A DNA stretch of 64,000 nt from Microcoleus sp. EPA2 (GCA_020882975.1 JAHRFD010000023.1:1-64000), one strand, 5' to 3'. Numbered from the stretch's first letter, positions 27,161-36,568 are shown. The notes: generated from the letters alone by a model not told the origin. Translations and numbers: made by a program.

Positions 27161-27622
27161 ATGGAATCGATCGATCGTTTGTTAGCTGAACTTAGGGCTG
27201 AGTATCAAGAATCTCAAAAAAAATCTGCTGAGTTAAAAAGCCAGCAGAGGGTGCAAGCAGAACCGTCTTTGCCAGCTATTGAAACTTCTGGCAAAAATTT
27301 GGATTTGGATAATTTCGACCGTGATTTAGCTCAAATTAAGGCTGAATACCAAGCAGAAGACCAAGCTGAAGACTTTGCCAAACAGGAACGGCTTTTGGCT
27401 GAAAATGAAGCACAAAATAAAGCTCAGAAAATTCTCCAACAGGAACAGCAGCAGGTGGAAGTAAAAACCCACCGGGAAAAAGTGAGACAAGCTCAAGTTT
27501 GGCTGAAGAATTTAAGTAAAGATTCTGATGAGAGATTTTGGTTCGATCAGTTTGCTTTTAAGTATTCTTCGAGGATAGATGCTGCGATCGACTATTTGCA
27601 AGTTGTGAATGAGTTTGATTAA
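27161..27622 (+). CDS. Slr1339-like salt-stress-associated protein
   Basis: 153 residues, largely helical and charged. Two short repeats (IDRLLAELRAEYQE and FDRDLAQIKAEYQAE) are followed by a Gln/Glu-rich coiled coil and a C-terminal conserved part WLKNLSKDSDERFWFDQFAFKYSSRIDAAIDYL. This layout fits the cyanobacterial family named after Slr1339, annotated as salt-stress related; the molecular role is unknown. It lies 75 bases after the VWA gene and on the same strand. Confidence 0.75.
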   Translation: MESIDRLLAELRAEYQESQKKSAELKSQQRVQAEPSLPAIETSGKNLDLDNFDRDLAQIKAEYQAEDQAEDFAKQERLLAENEAQNKAQKILQQEQQQVEVKTHREKVRQAQVWLKNLSKDSDERFWFDQFAFKYSSRIDAAIDYLQVVNEFD

Positions 27623-27663
27623 ATGTTGACTGTGGACGCTAGGGAAAACCGTTATAGTGATTG

Positions 27664-28224
27664 TCAAGAAATAGAATCTTTGAGGACAGAAGTAGGATGC
27701 AGCAAAAATAGGGCAGCCTTTTTTGCTGTATTTTCAGATAACTGAATTTGCTTGAGTTCCACAATACCTTCACTGATAAAAGTATCTCTCAAGGCTGCTT
27801 TTTCTCCACTGTTGAAGCTGGTTTCATAAAAGATTTCCCGAATCCCAGCGGCAATGACTAATTTAAGACAATAAATGCAGGGTTCTAAGGTGACGTAAAT
27901 GCTAGCTCCATCTGTAGATATACCATGTCTGGCGGCCTTGGCGATCGCATTTGCTTCTGCATGAACCGCCCGCGATGGTAAGGTTTTACTAGCATCACAA
28001 CTGCTCAAACCAGGATAGCAGAATCCTTGAGAGATGCAGTGCGCCGAACCGGAGGGGGAACCGTTGTAACCGGTGGCTAACACTTGCCTATTTTTAGTGA
28101 TCACAGCACCTACGGGAAAGGCCAGACAAGTCGATCGAGTGGCTGCTAATTTGGCTAACATTAAAAAGTATTCATCCCAATCTGGTCTTTGAGGAGGGTC
28201 GTAGTTGTCTGGTGTGTTCTGCAT
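27664..28224 (-). CDS. dCMP deaminase family protein
   Basis: 186 residues; zinc-dependent deaminase of the ComEB/dCMP deaminase type, converting dCMP to dUMP. The active site HAEANAIAKAARHG (His and catalytic Glu) and the zinc cysteines PCIYC are present, with the family N-terminus RPDWDEYFLMLAKLAATRSTC. It is 37 bases downstream of dut on the same strand and two genes from thyX, so all three supply dUMP and then dTMP. Substrate assignment is by family and context. Confidence 0.88.
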   Translation of the reverse strand: MQNTPDNYDPPQRPDWDEYFLMLAKLAATRSTCLAFPVGAVITKNRQVLATGYNGSPSGSAHCISQGFCYPGLSSCDASKTLPSRAVHAEANAIAKAARHGISTDGASIYVTLEPCIYCLKLVIAAGIREIFYETSFNSGEKAALRDTFISEGIVELKQIQLSENTAKKAALFLLHPTSVLKDSIS

Positions 28225-28261
28225 TTAAAGTATAGAATTAGAAGTGTATGAGAGACGCTAT

Positions 28262-28696
28262 TTATTGCCAGATGCCAGTGGAGCCAAATCCATTATCTCC
28301 TCTAGAGCTGGAACTTAACATTTTAACTTCTTCAATTTCCACGCGAATTACTGGCGCGATAACCATTTGAGCAATTTTCATGCCTTTGGTAACTTGAAAA
28401 TAAGTGTTACCATGATTGATTAAAATGACTCCTATTTCCCCTCGATAGCCTTCATCTATTGTTCCTGGCGCGTTGAGTACAGTGATTTGGTTTTTGAGAG
28501 CCAAACCACTTCTAGGACGAATTTGTGCCTCTGTTTTTGGGGGTAATTCTATTGATATGCCTGTATGAATTAACTTGCTTTCTCCGGGAATGATTTCTAA
28601 TTCATCTATGGAAAATAGATCGAGTCCAGCATCAGATTCGTGGGCGTATTTGGGGATTATGGCTGATTCGTGAAGTTGCCGGATTTTTAATTTCAT
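28262..28696 (-). CDS. dut: dUTP diphosphatase
   Basis: 144 residues, trimeric dUTPase length. It hydrolyses dUTP to dUMP + PPi. All five motifs can be seen: [17 protein letters not shown], the uracil-binding hairpin [27 protein letters not shown] and the C-terminal [12 protein letters not shown]. It sits between the dCMP deaminase gene and thyX. Confidence 0.95.
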   Translation of the reverse strand: MKLKIRQLHESAIIPKYAHESDAGLDLFSIDELEIIPGESKLIHTGISIELPPKTEAQIRPRSGLALKNQITVLNAPGTIDEGYRGEIGVILINHGNTYFQVTKGMKIAQMVIAPVIRVEIEEVKMLSSSSRGDNGFGSTGIWQ

Positions 28697-28781
28697 CTTG
28701 TTTGGTGAGGATAAGGAAGACGGAATAATGCTGAGATAGCAAACTTTTTAGCGTTCTCAATGTTAGTTGTATTGGATTTTT

Positions 28782-28815
28782 TTTAACCGCAGAGACCGCA
28801 GAGGACGCAGAGGGG
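28782..28815. repeat. Dispersed repeat, TTAACCGCAGAG type
   Basis: TTAACCGCAGAGACCGCAGAGGACGCAGAG (in parts) is related to the spacers at 36217-36295, 45196-45290, 48219-48262 and 49925-49985. Here it lies in the 157-base gap between thyX and dut. Confidence 0.6.
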
Positions 28816-28853
28816 GAGAAGAGAGGGATGAATAATTGCGAATATCGGAATTA

Positions 28854-29576
28854 TTACGGGGCTAGTCTGGCTTTTCCGAGGCGAGTTGTTGTGTACCATT
28901 TCGCAATGGCTGGGGCCCAATTTTCAAAATGGGGCCACATCATTTCGCAGAGTTTTTGAATTTCGAGTTGAGCATTTTTCTTGTTTCTCAAGTCAGCAAA
29001 ATGCAGGAATGACCTTAAATTGAAACTGACTACAAAGTGCTGGCGGTAGTCAAAGGGTAATTTGCCTCTGGCGTGTTCTTCGGACATTCCGCCATCGAAG
29101 TCTATTTTGTAACGTTTAGCGGCTTCTAGACACCACTCTAAATCTTGCTGTCTTTGTTGGGGAGAATAGTAGTATTTTTTGCCTTCGCGGTCTGTATAAT
29201 AATCTACTGGGCGGAGGTAAAAAATATCTTCTATATCTTTTTTGCCGGTGGCGGCATCTAGAAATTGATTTCCTGTATAACGGAGGGATTGCACATCAAA
29301 TGATACTCCTACACGATGTGTCCTGGCCTGCTGCATGACGCTGTGGGGAAAGTAGCCGCAATTAAAGATAATTTGGGGATGTTCTAGGGGGCCGTAATGA
29401 CCCCGATCGCCTGCGAGGAGCCTTTTGACGATTATTTCGCCACATTCGGCTTCAGATGGCCAGGAATCCCGTTCGTCAAATACGAAATTCTCTGTATAGT
29501 CTTGATGGAGAGCAGCATATATTACTTGCTGAGGATTGGGTGTTTGAGAAATAACTTCTACTCTGAATTTATCCAT
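28854..29576 (-). CDS. thyX: FAD-dependent thymidylate synthase
   Basis: 240 residues from the ATG at 29576 (MDKFRVEVISQTPNPQQ). ThyX converts dUMP to dTMP with methylene-tetrahydrofolate, FAD and NADPH. The signature RTHRVGVSFDVQSLRY (RHR-type motif with the active-site Ser) is present, as are YSPQQRQQDLEW and the C-terminal R..N..S pattern around VSFNLRSFLHFADLR. An alternative ATG at 29627 would add 17 polar residues; the start is not certain. It is upstream of dut and the dCMP deaminase gene. Confidence 0.93.
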   Translation of the reverse strand: MDKFRVEVISQTPNPQQVIYAALHQDYTENFVFDERDSWPSEAECGEIIVKRLLAGDRGHYGPLEHPQIIFNCGYFPHSVMQQARTHRVGVSFDVQSLRYTGNQFLDAATGKKDIEDIFYLRPVDYYTDREGKKYYYSPQQRQQDLEWCLEAAKRYKIDFDGGMSEEHARGKLPFDYRQHFVVSFNLRSFLHFADLRNKKNAQLEIQKLCEMMWPHFENWAPAIAKWYTTTRLGKARLAP

Positions 29577-29666
29577 TATATTTTTATTTTTATTTGGGGA
29601 TGTCTCTTTAGTTTGATTTTTCAACATCCTAGATTATTTCATAACCTGTCCTTTTTGGCAAGTTCT

Positions 29667-30290
29667 TTATGCTAATAATTCACTGACACCTAAGCTAAAA
29701 CCTGAAAGTACATTTTGAGTGCTAGCCACTTCATCGGCATTAAATAATAGCCAATTTTTCCCGGCATTCACAAAGATTAATCGAGCTTCTGGAAATAGCA
29801 GCCAGATTTCTAAACATCCAGATTCTAAATATTCTTGAGCTTTCGCAAATAATTCTTCGGCGCTATCTTCAGGGGAAGCAACTTCTGCTATCAGGGGAAA
29901 ACTTTGGGAAAATGCTGTAAAATTGCCTGATTGTGGCAGTAGTTCAGGAGTTATGTAAGCGACATCGGGACGGCGGCCTTGTTTGTTAGTGCGACAAAGG
30001 ACTTCTGTAACAACTTCTCCTCCCTGTCCGCTGGAATTTTTGTAATTTGTCCACAAGGTAGATAATTTAGACTGAGCCAGACCGTGCTTGAATGTCATTC
30101 CTGTTTTCTCCACTAAGTTGCCGTCAACCCATTCCATTCTATCAGCAGGCTTGACTAAAAAATCTTCGAGAGATATGACTTGTTTGGGTTCTGATTCTGG
30201 CTGAATTTCTGCTAGGTTTTCTAATTGCTGCTGGGATTCTGGCTCTATTTTTGGGTCGGCATTTTTAGGTATAATTATAGTAGCTGTCAC
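29667..30290 (-). CDS. Uma2 family (DUF820) nuclease-like protein
   Basis: About 207 residues from the GTG at 30290 (preceded by GAGAGG). It has the PD-(D/E)XK-like core of the Uma2 family: RMEWVDGNLVEKTGMTFKHG, GRRPDVAYITPE, FPLIAEVASPEDSAEELFAKAQEYLESGCLEIWLLFPE. The usual E-x-K is altered here (no Lys after EVASPEDSAEEL), so nuclease activity is doubtful. This family is greatly expanded in cyanobacteria; function not established. A second member lies at 59063-59686. Confidence 0.85.
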   Translation of the reverse strand: MTATIIIPKNADPKIEPESQQQLENLAEIQPESEPKQVISLEDFLVKPADRMEWVDGNLVEKTGMTFKHGLAQSKLSTLWTNYKNSSGQGGEVVTEVLCRTNKQGRRPDVAYITPELLPQSGNFTAFSQSFPLIAEVASPEDSAEELFAKAQEYLESGCLEIWLLFPEARLIFVNAGKNWLLFNADEVASTQNVLSGFSLGVSELLA

Positions 30291-30759
30291 GATGGCAACC
30301 TCTCTTTGATGATTCTGATCTTGGATACTGCTAGTATAGCTTTGCACTAGGGGGCTTCGGAACATGAGACGATCGCCATTTTACTTGACGCAAGCGCTCC
30401 AGGATCGAGGCGACCCCGCCACGGGCGAAAACATCCATCACAGCTATTATGGACGGCTATACCGAAAGGCGCAGGACACCTAATCTCCCTTGACGACACG
30501 ATCGGCTTCTAGTTCAGTCAGATTGGTCTCGGCTGCTGATAAAATCTATAATGTGCGATCGCCCTTAAAAGATTGTCGTCAATTAGGCGATAATTTGAAA
30601 ACTATAGTCCTAGACCCATGGTGACGGTGTGGCAAAGATTGGAGATGCTTCGCGACCCTGAGAATAACATGATTTAGGTTATTAGTGCATCCTGGAATAA
30701 ACAAATAACTAATAACCAGTAACTCCTAATTAATAACCAGTAACTCCTAACTAAGAAAA
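30291..30759. other. Intergenic region, no recognisable gene
   Basis: 469 bases between the Uma2 gene and the ABC ATPase gene. It contains a 19-codon open frame at 30619-30678 (MVTVWQRLEML...) without support, and a short array of AATAACCAGTAACTCCTAA units just upstream of the ABC gene. Confidence 0.5.
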
Positions 30760-31896
30760 ATGGCAAATGTTCGCTTACAAAATATTACCAGACGCTACCA
30801 AAATGTCACCGCCATAGAAAATATTAGCTTCCAAATCCCGGACGGAGAATTTTGGGTATTAGTCGGACCATCCGGTTGTGGTAAATCTACAATCATGCGG
30901 ACAATAGCAGGTTTAGAAACGGCAACTTCGGGCAATATTTATATTGGAGATAATTTAGTCAATCACATTCCAGCCCGACAGCGGGATGTGGCAATGGTAT
31001 TTCAAAATTATGCGCTTTATCCGCACATGACTGTGGCAGAAAATCTGGCTTTTGGATTGCGGATGCGGAATGTTGAAAAATCAAAAGTTCAAGCAAGGGT
31101 GGAGACTGTAGCCCAGACGCTATCGATCGACCATCTCCTCAACCGCAAGCCGAAACAGCTTTCAGGAGGTCAGCAACAGCGGGTAGCACTGGGAAGGGCG
31201 ATCGCCCGCGAACCCAAGGTTTTTCTCTTAGATGAACCATTGTCTAACCTGGATGCTCAATTGCGAGATGATACTAGGGCCGAACTTAAACTACTGCATC
31301 AGCGGCTAGGAATTACTACTATTTATGTCACCCACGACCAAGTGGAAGCGATGACTTTAGCGGACAAAATTGTTATTTTAAATCGCGGTCTGATTCAACA
31401 AATTGGAGACCCTCAAACTGTCTATGCTAAACCAGTAAATCGGATGGTGGGGACATTTTTAGGCAATCCGGCGATGAATATTTTGCCTGCAATTTATGCG
31501 AACGAATCTTTTCAAGTGGGAAATCAATCTCTAGCTTGTCCGCCTTCGATTCAGAAAAAATTGCAGCCTAGGGAAGGACAGGGTTTTGATTTGGGAATTC
31601 GTCCTGAACACATAGCAGTTTTTACTAAATCCATGACGGATAATGAGGATTTAAAAACCGATGTTTGGGCCTTAGAAAAAGTGCCTCTAGAGTTAGAGGT
31701 GAAAGTGGTTGAACCCTTGGGGCGGGAAACTTTAATTCGGGCGAGTTTGCCGATGTTGAGTCCAGAAACTACGATACAGCTAGTGGTGCCTGGGAATGGG
31801 CGCTACCGATCGGGCGATCGACTGAGTGTAGAGCTTGATTTCGATCGACTATTTGTATTTGACCCTTCCACCGGGGATACCCTCTATCCTCGATAG
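30760..31896 (+). CDS. ABC transporter ATP-binding protein, MalK/UgpC type
   Basis: 378 residues. Walker A GPSGCGKST (about residue 37), Q-loop VFQNYALYPHM, signature LSGGQQQR, Walker B VFLLDEPLSNLDAQ and H-loop YVTHDQVEAM are all present. The C-terminal third is a TOBE-type regulatory region (FDLGIRPEHI), as in carbohydrate or glycerol-3-phosphate importers. No permease or binding-protein gene is nearby; such orphan multi-system ATPases are common in cyanobacteria, so the substrate cannot be told. Confidence 0.93.
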   Translation: MANVRLQNITRRYQNVTAIENISFQIPDGEFWVLVGPSGCGKSTIMRTIAGLETATSGNIYIGDNLVNHIPARQRDVAMVFQNYALYPHMTVAENLAFGLRMRNVEKSKVQARVETVAQTLSIDHLLNRKPKQLSGGQQQRVALGRAIAREPKVFLLDEPLSNLDAQLRDDTRAELKLLHQRLGITTIYVTHDQVEAMTLADKIVILNRGLIQQIGDPQTVYAKPVNRMVGTFLGNPAMNILPAIYANESFQVGNQSLACPPSIQKKLQPREGQGFDLGIRPEHIAVFTKSMTDNEDLKTDVWALEKVPLELEVKVVEPLGRETLIRASLPMLSPETTIQLVVPGNGRYRSGDRLSVELDFDRLFVFDPSTGDTLYPR

Positions 31897-31961
31897 TCGG
31901 GTGCTTAACCTGAATATTTCAGAGCGAGCGGTATTGTTACAAAAATTTACACTTGACATTT

Positions 31962-32087
31962 ATGAATTTGCCAAGTAATGCTAAAATTAGTTTAAGTAAC
32001 ATAGAAAGCCATCCCCCCAAAGAATTATTTTTTGTGATTTGGGGCGTTCCCGATCCACAAATTCGCACTCGCGGAATTTTTAAATGA
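31962..32087 (+). CDS. Possible 41-residue protein coupled to the phasin-like gene
   Basis: An open frame from ATG 31962 reads MNLPSNAKISLSNIESH, ends in VIWGVPDPQIRTRGIFK, and overlaps the next start as ATGA (32084-32087). The overlap is typical of coupled genes, but no ribosome-binding site is visible and I do not recognise the protein. Confidence 0.3.
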   Translation: MNLPSNAKISLSNIESHPPKELFFVIWGVPDPQIRTRGIFK

Positions 32088-32488
32088 ATTCTGAAAAACT
32101 GCCTCAAATGCTGCAAACCGGATTTCACCTAGCTTTGGGTGCAACTTCTTTTTTAATTGAGACATTGCAAGACCCGCTGAAGCGAGAGGAAAATCTGGAA
32201 AAATTAAAGTCAGACTTGGGTGTATTAGCCGATGAGTTACTAGAAAAAGGAGAAATGGCCGATACAGAAGCGCGGAATTTTGTAGATACTATTTTTTCTG
32301 GGCAAAACGAACGGGAGAATACCGAGAGTGAATCCGTCTCGCCTCAGCAATCGAATTCACCCCAAGGTAATCCTCCCGATGCTGTGTCACAACCAGACGT
32401 ACAGTTAGAGATTCAAGAGTTAACTGCACAAATGATGGCACTCAGAGCCCAGTTAGAAAGTTTACGCGCTGAAAATTCTCAGGATTAA
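32084..32488 (+). CDS. Phasin-like conserved cyanobacterial protein
   Basis: 134 residues. The N-terminal half is amphipathic helical (LPQMLQTGFHLALGATSFLIETLQDPLKREENLEKLKSDLG, in parts) with the EARNFVDTIF motif found in phasin-like polyester-granule or coiled-coil proteins; a Ser/Pro/Gln linker and a C-terminal heptad coil (LEIQELTAQMMALRAQLESL) follow. The fold suggests a surface-coating or scaffold role, but no partner gene is nearby. Confidence 0.7.
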   Translation: MNSEKLPQMLQTGFHLALGATSFLIETLQDPLKREENLEKLKSDLGVLADELLEKGEMADTEARNFVDTIFSGQNERENTESESVSPQQSNSPQGNPPDAVSQPDVQLEIQELTAQMMALRAQLESLRAENSQD

Positions 32489-32718
32489 AGCATCTTGAGT
32501 CGCAGACAAAGTAATTTGAAATTTTTAAATCAAAAAAGGTATTTCGCAAGCAAACAACCTCCTCTAACACTGTTGCAATTAGGAGTAATGTAAAAAAAAG
32601 CCGTTCTAAGTTTGACATTTACATTGTGCTAATTGCCAATTCTGCTACCAGCCTCATGTACAACAAACACCCATAACTGATTCAATTCCTCAACACAGCC
32701 GGACTGGATGAAGCAAAT

Positions 32719-32952
32719 TTAGTCATTGTCCCACTTTTCCGAACCGATGAGGTCGGCGATGCGATCGCGCAGTAAAAAGTCACATTTTTCCAACTCGCAC
32801 TCTACACAGGCCCATTCGCGAGGCGGAATGAATTGGCACATCGTATAAATGGGCTGCTGACGGCTGAGAACGCCATCATGCACGAGGTGACGTGCTTCAT
32901 CTTGGATAACATCTAAAGAGTATTGCAAGGGGTGGATGGTGGACTGAATCAT
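32719..32952 (-). CDS. DUF4327 family protein
   Basis: 77 residues. IHPLQYSLDVIQDEARHLVHDG, then RQQPIYTMCQFIPPREWACVE and CELEKCDFLLRDRIADLIG match the small cyanobacterial DUF4327 family as I recall it. Three Cys residues (two conserved around ACVECELE) might bind a metal. Function unknown. Confidence 0.85.
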   Translation of the reverse strand: MIQSTIHPLQYSLDVIQDEARHLVHDGVLSRQQPIYTMCQFIPPREWACVECELEKCDFLLRDRIADLIGSEKWDND

Positions 32953-33342
32953 AATGCGCCCTCAATGTTTGCTAAAAATTTTTATGGCCTTATTAATAAT
33001 ATAGTGTACACCCAACTAATTCCTAGATTAATTTTTGTCTGTATATATAGATACAATTTAGTTATATAAACTTAAAAGAAATTCTAATATTTACACAAAT
33101 CAGCTCCGTAAGGACTTATTCGGAGTTCCACTAGAGCTCTTTTGGTCTGAAAATTTTGATTTTTCGCACATACTAAGTATATTTACTTAAATGCAAAATT
33201 AACAAAAATTTATAAAACTTTAATCAATAACTAACTCAAGCATGGTCCTGGTGTCAATTCATTGAAAACTGGAGATTCCAGAATCCAAGACCGAAACTCC
33301 CTGTGCATGAAAGGCCCGTGCTTTAATGCACAACTTTGTTAG
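32953..33342. other. Intergenic region, AT-rich
   Basis: 390 bases between DUF4327 and the GH3 gene (both minus strand). It is strongly AT-rich from 32985 to 33230 (for instance TAATATAGTG near 33000). It probably contains the DUF4327 promoter; nothing else is recognisable. Confidence 0.4.
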
Positions 33343-35016
33343 TTACCCTAGAGGCTTTGAGTCTAGGCCAAATAGTAATTCTAGGGCGATGGCTTGGGCA
33401 CTGGGCATCTGACCGAAACAAAATATATGGGGAATGCTGGGAGATAGGTGGGGCAAAAATTGGTCTAAAACGTAGGGACTTCCGTAGATTAACACAGCTT
33501 GAAGTTCACCAGTTGTTAATAATTGCTTAAACAAATCTTGAGCAGCCAAGGTCAAGCCAGCACTCCCTCGGAAGCAGTTGCCACGAATGAAAACTTGCAG
33601 CAAAGTGGGAGTAAAGCACTCTGCATTTGTATTCTGTGCGATGGAGGCTGTGCGATCGTCAATTAGTTGCAATTCGTAACCAAACTTGGCCGGCAGGGCG
33701 ATCGCGGGAGTGTGGTTTCCCAAAAATTCGCACCCCAAAACATCATCTACAACTATTAAATTCCGCAACGGCTGATTTTTTTGAGTCTGCGACACAGCCA
33801 AAGGTAGATTGCCGCCAAATTTCAAGGAATCTCGCAAAATATCAGCAGCAATTGTCGTGGCAGCCGGATGTGCCAGCAAACTTAAGTCGATCGAATTTAG
33901 CGATTGTAGATTCTTGCTACCGCTTTCGACAACAGCAGTTTGATGCTTACGCCTGGGCTGCTGGGCGGGTTGGGACGGTTCAGAAATCTGCAAACCAACT
34001 TTACGCTTAGCCTCCCAAATTCGCTTCACAGATTCCTTGATTTGGGTTCTAGGAATCCTACCTTGAGTCACAGCTTCACAGACAGCCTGAATTGCGCCGT
34101 GGGGGTCTAGGGGCATCAGTAAAACATCAGCACCAGCAACAGCCGCCAAAACCGCAGCTTCATTTGGGCCATACTGATTGGCGATCGCCCCCATGACTAA
34201 AGCATCGGTTACGATCAAACCCTGAAAACCCAACTCTTGGCGGAGTTTCCCCATCAAAATTTTGCGAGAAACAGTAGCCGGAAACTCGGCATCCCAAGCC
34301 GGAATCAGCAAGTGGGCGCTCATCACAGCATCAACTCCATGGGCGATGGCTTCGACAAAAGGAGGCAACTCAACCTCCGCCAATCGACTTGGGGAATGGG
34401 GCAAAACAGGCAATTCCAAGTGAGAATCAACGGCGGTGTCGCCGTGGCCGGGAAAATGTTTGGCTGTAGTCAAAACCGATTGTGTGCTGGCGCCGCGAAT
34501 AAAAGCACTGGCTAATTTGCTGACAATTGCTGGTGTCTCCCCAAAAGCGCGGACGTTAATTACCGGATTGTCAGGATTGTTGTTGACATCAACTACTGGT
34601 GCCAGAACCCAATTGAGACCGATCGCCCTAGCTTCGATGGCAGTCACAGCACCCATTTGTTGGGCATAGCATTGTGCATCTGTTAGATTTTGCTTGGCAA
34701 TTTCTGCGATGGCCATGGGTGGGGCAAACCAAGTTGCGCCACTGAATCGCTGGCCGACACCTTCCTCAATATCCGCCGCCAGTAATAGCGGAAATTTTGC
34801 CCAAGATTGCAATTGGTGCGATCGAACTGACAATTCCGCAGCACTTCCCCCCGCCAAAATCACACCACCCACACCCAATTTTTCTACGTAATGGCGGAGT
34901 TTGTCGGCGGTGGGTTCCCATTCGGGATAGCGAATTTGGCGATCGAACAAATAGCCAGAAGCGCGCACTACGAACATCTGGGCTACTAATTCTGGTAGGG
35001 AAAGATTGTCAATCAT
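33343..35016 (-). CDS. Glycoside hydrolase family 3 (beta-N-acetylhexosaminidase-like)
   Basis: 557 residues from the ATG at 35016 (MIDNLSLPELVAQMFVVRAS). The GH3 catalytic barrel includes the NagZ-type loop KHFPGHGDTAVDSHLELP, carrying the His-Asp general-acid pair, and the nucleophile region FQGLIVTDALVMGA with its Asp. NagZ enzymes release GlcNAc from cell-wall muropeptides. A C-terminal domain of about 180 residues goes beyond the usual NagZ length. Upstream codons (PITNHLLPVTNHQFP) are repeat-encoded and excluded. It is 92 bases downstream of rbfA. Confidence 0.9.
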   Translation of the reverse strand: MIDNLSLPELVAQMFVVRASGYLFDRQIRYPEWEPTADKLRHYVEKLGVGGVILAGGSAAELSVRSHQLQSWAKFPLLLAADIEEGVGQRFSGATWFAPPMAIAEIAKQNLTDAQCYAQQMGAVTAIEARAIGLNWVLAPVVDVNNNPDNPVINVRAFGETPAIVSKLASAFIRGASTQSVLTTAKHFPGHGDTAVDSHLELPVLPHSPSRLAEVELPPFVEAIAHGVDAVMSAHLLIPAWDAEFPATVSRKILMGKLRQELGFQGLIVTDALVMGAIANQYGPNEAAVLAAVAGADVLLMPLDPHGAIQAVCEAVTQGRIPRTQIKESVKRIWEAKRKVGLQISEPSQPAQQPRRKHQTAVVESGSKNLQSLNSIDLSLLAHPAATTIAADILRDSLKFGGNLPLAVSQTQKNQPLRNLIVVDDVLGCEFLGNHTPAIALPAKFGYELQLIDDRTASIAQNTNAECFTPTLLQVFIRGNCFRGSAGLTLAAQDLFKQLLTTGELQAVLIYGSPYVLDQFLPHLSPSIPHIFCFGQMPSAQAIALELLFGLDSKPLG

Positions 35017-35108
35017 GGGAAATTGGTGATTGGTAACAGGTAACAGGTGATTGGTGATTGGTGATTGGTAGCAACTGCCAAGTGCCAACTGCCAATTGAA
35101 TTAAAATA

Positions 35109-35531
35109 CTAATCCTCATCTGTATCGTCAATGTCATCGTCGCTGAATTCTGCATCTGAATCTTCTAGATCCGGTTTGCGATTAGCAGAAAGCTGATTCA
35201 ACAGTATTAACATTTTATCACCTCGTTCTAGGGAGCGGTCTTCGAGAAAGGTGACTTCTGGTGTGCGGCGCAGTTGCATCCTTTGGCCCAACTGGTTGCG
35301 GACGTAGCTAGTAGCGGATTTTAAACCTTCCATGGTCTCGGCTTTCGCCTCATCAGTACCGTAAATGCTGACAAAGATTTTTGTGTGCTGAAGGTCTCCC
35401 GAAACAATTACTTCGGTGACGCTAACCATACCGGCACCTACTCGATCGTCCTTAATGCCGTTGAGCAACATGAGGCTGACTTCGCGTTTAATCATTGAAG
35501 CTACGCGCTCTATGCGACGACTTGTAGCCAT
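35109..35531 (-). CDS. rbfA: 30S ribosome-binding factor A
   Basis: 140 residues; KH-like assembly factor for the 30S subunit and 16S rRNA 5' end maturation, also needed in cold. [20 protein letters not shown] and [21 protein letters not shown] are typical. The C-terminus carries an acidic tail ([17 protein letters not shown]). It is followed by the GH3 gene. Confidence 0.95.
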   Translation of the reverse strand: MATSRRIERVASMIKREVSLMLLNGIKDDRVGAGMVSVTEVIVSGDLQHTKIFVSIYGTDEAKAETMEGLKSATSYVRNQLGQRMQLRRTPEVTFLEDRSLERGDKMLILLNQLSANRKPDLEDSDAEFSDDDIDDTDED

Positions 35532-35738
35532 ACCAACTATCCCCTACTTTTAGATCGGCTATATCTGCCGTTTTTATCCCGATTGACAATTGTAGCGCGA
35601 TCGGTATCGGTGTTATGCGCGATCGGTCTAAAAATTAGGATTAGTATGACAGGGATAAAGAAGCAGGACGAGCGAGCGCCGTTAGTCACTTGTGCAAACC
35701 TAGCCCAGGACTCACTCTCAATCTAAAACACATCGAAT

Positions 35739-36164
35739 ATGAATATTCCTCAGTCAATTGTTCGTATTTTTCTCATGCTCCCGAACGGTCAGATTGTGGC
35801 ACAACTGCGAGATAATATTCCAGGTATTGCCAGTCAAGGGATGCTGTCTACTTTTGGAGGTGCCGTGGACCTTGGAGAAAGTCCAAAGCAAGCGGCAGTA
35901 AGAGAACTGGAGGAAGAAACTTGCCTCAATACCAATTACACCATGGAATTTATCGCAACTTTTATTCACCCAAAGACCAAAAAAAATCCCCAAATCATAC
36001 AAGAAAATCACTTGTTTTTGGCGAGAGTTAGCAATTTCGAGGACATAGAAATCAAAGAAGGTGTGGGTTTTGTGGTTTTGAGAAAAGATGTAGATTTTGG
36101 GAAAGTAAACGCAGGGGAGGGTACTCAAATGGCTTGGAAATTGTTGCAGGAGTATTTAAAATAA
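35739..36164 (+). CDS. NUDIX hydrolase
   Basis: 141 residues. The Nudix box is GGAVDLGESPKQAAVRELEE followed by ET, fitting GX5EX7REUXEEXGU except for the final positions. An N-terminal strand IFLMLPNGQIVAQLRD and the middle FIATFIHP complete the fold. Such enzymes hydrolyse nucleoside diphosphate derivatives; the substrate is not inferable. Confidence 0.88.
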   Translation: MNIPQSIVRIFLMLPNGQIVAQLRDNIPGIASQGMLSTFGGAVDLGESPKQAAVRELEEETCLNTNYTMEFIATFIHPKTKKNPQIIQENHLFLARVSNFEDIEIKEGVGFVVLRKDVDFGKVNAGEGTQMAWKLLQEYLK

Positions 36165-36204
36165 ACAGTTACTTACAATACTAAAGTTAGATAAAATCCT
36201 GTCT

Positions 36205-36295
36205 TCATCGTCCTGTATTAAACTCTCTCTTCTCGAACTTCGCGTCCTTAGCGCCTTCGCGGTTAAATCATTCCCATACAACCGGAATTGATATT
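36205..36295. repeat. Dispersed repeat (CTCTTCTCGAACTTCGCGTC...AACCGGAATTGATAT)
   Basis: This stretch is the reverse complement of 45196-45290 over most of its length, including CGAACTTCGCG and CCGGAATTGATA. It lies directly upstream of sipA. Confidence 0.75.
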
Positions 36296-36334
36296 ACTAC
36301 TAAAATCACCAGATTGTCAAAGGGAAAAAAACTC

Positions 36335-36568
36335 ATGGAAAAAGAATTTAGTGTTGGTCAAAAAGTGCGAGTTATAGCGATGCCACCCTACGTGAAAACT
36401 GCGGAACGGATGCCGATGCTGCGGCCTGCTAATGTAATTGCGATCGGCGCTGAGGGTATTGTAGTCGATCGGCATCCCGGCAATTATTGGGGTATTCGTT
36501 TTGAAAAAGGTGCTTTCCTCCTAGACAGTCAGTATATTGAAGCTGTGGAAACTATTGTTGAGGGTTGA
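36335..36568 (+). CDS. sipA: NblS/Hik33-interacting regulator SipA (DUF3148)
   Basis: 77 residues from the ATG at 36335. VGQKVRVIAMPPYVKTAERM, LRPANVIAIGAEGIVVDRHP and YWGIRFEKGAFLLDSQYIE are characteristic of this small SH3-like cyanobacterial protein, which binds and modulates the NblS/Hik33 stress sensor kinase in model strains. AAAGGG lies upstream. The symbol is by family resemblance. Confidence 0.85.
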   Translation: MEKEFSVGQKVRVIAMPPYVKTAERMPMLRPANVIAIGAEGIVVDRHPGNYWGIRFEKGAFLLDSQYIEAVETIVEG

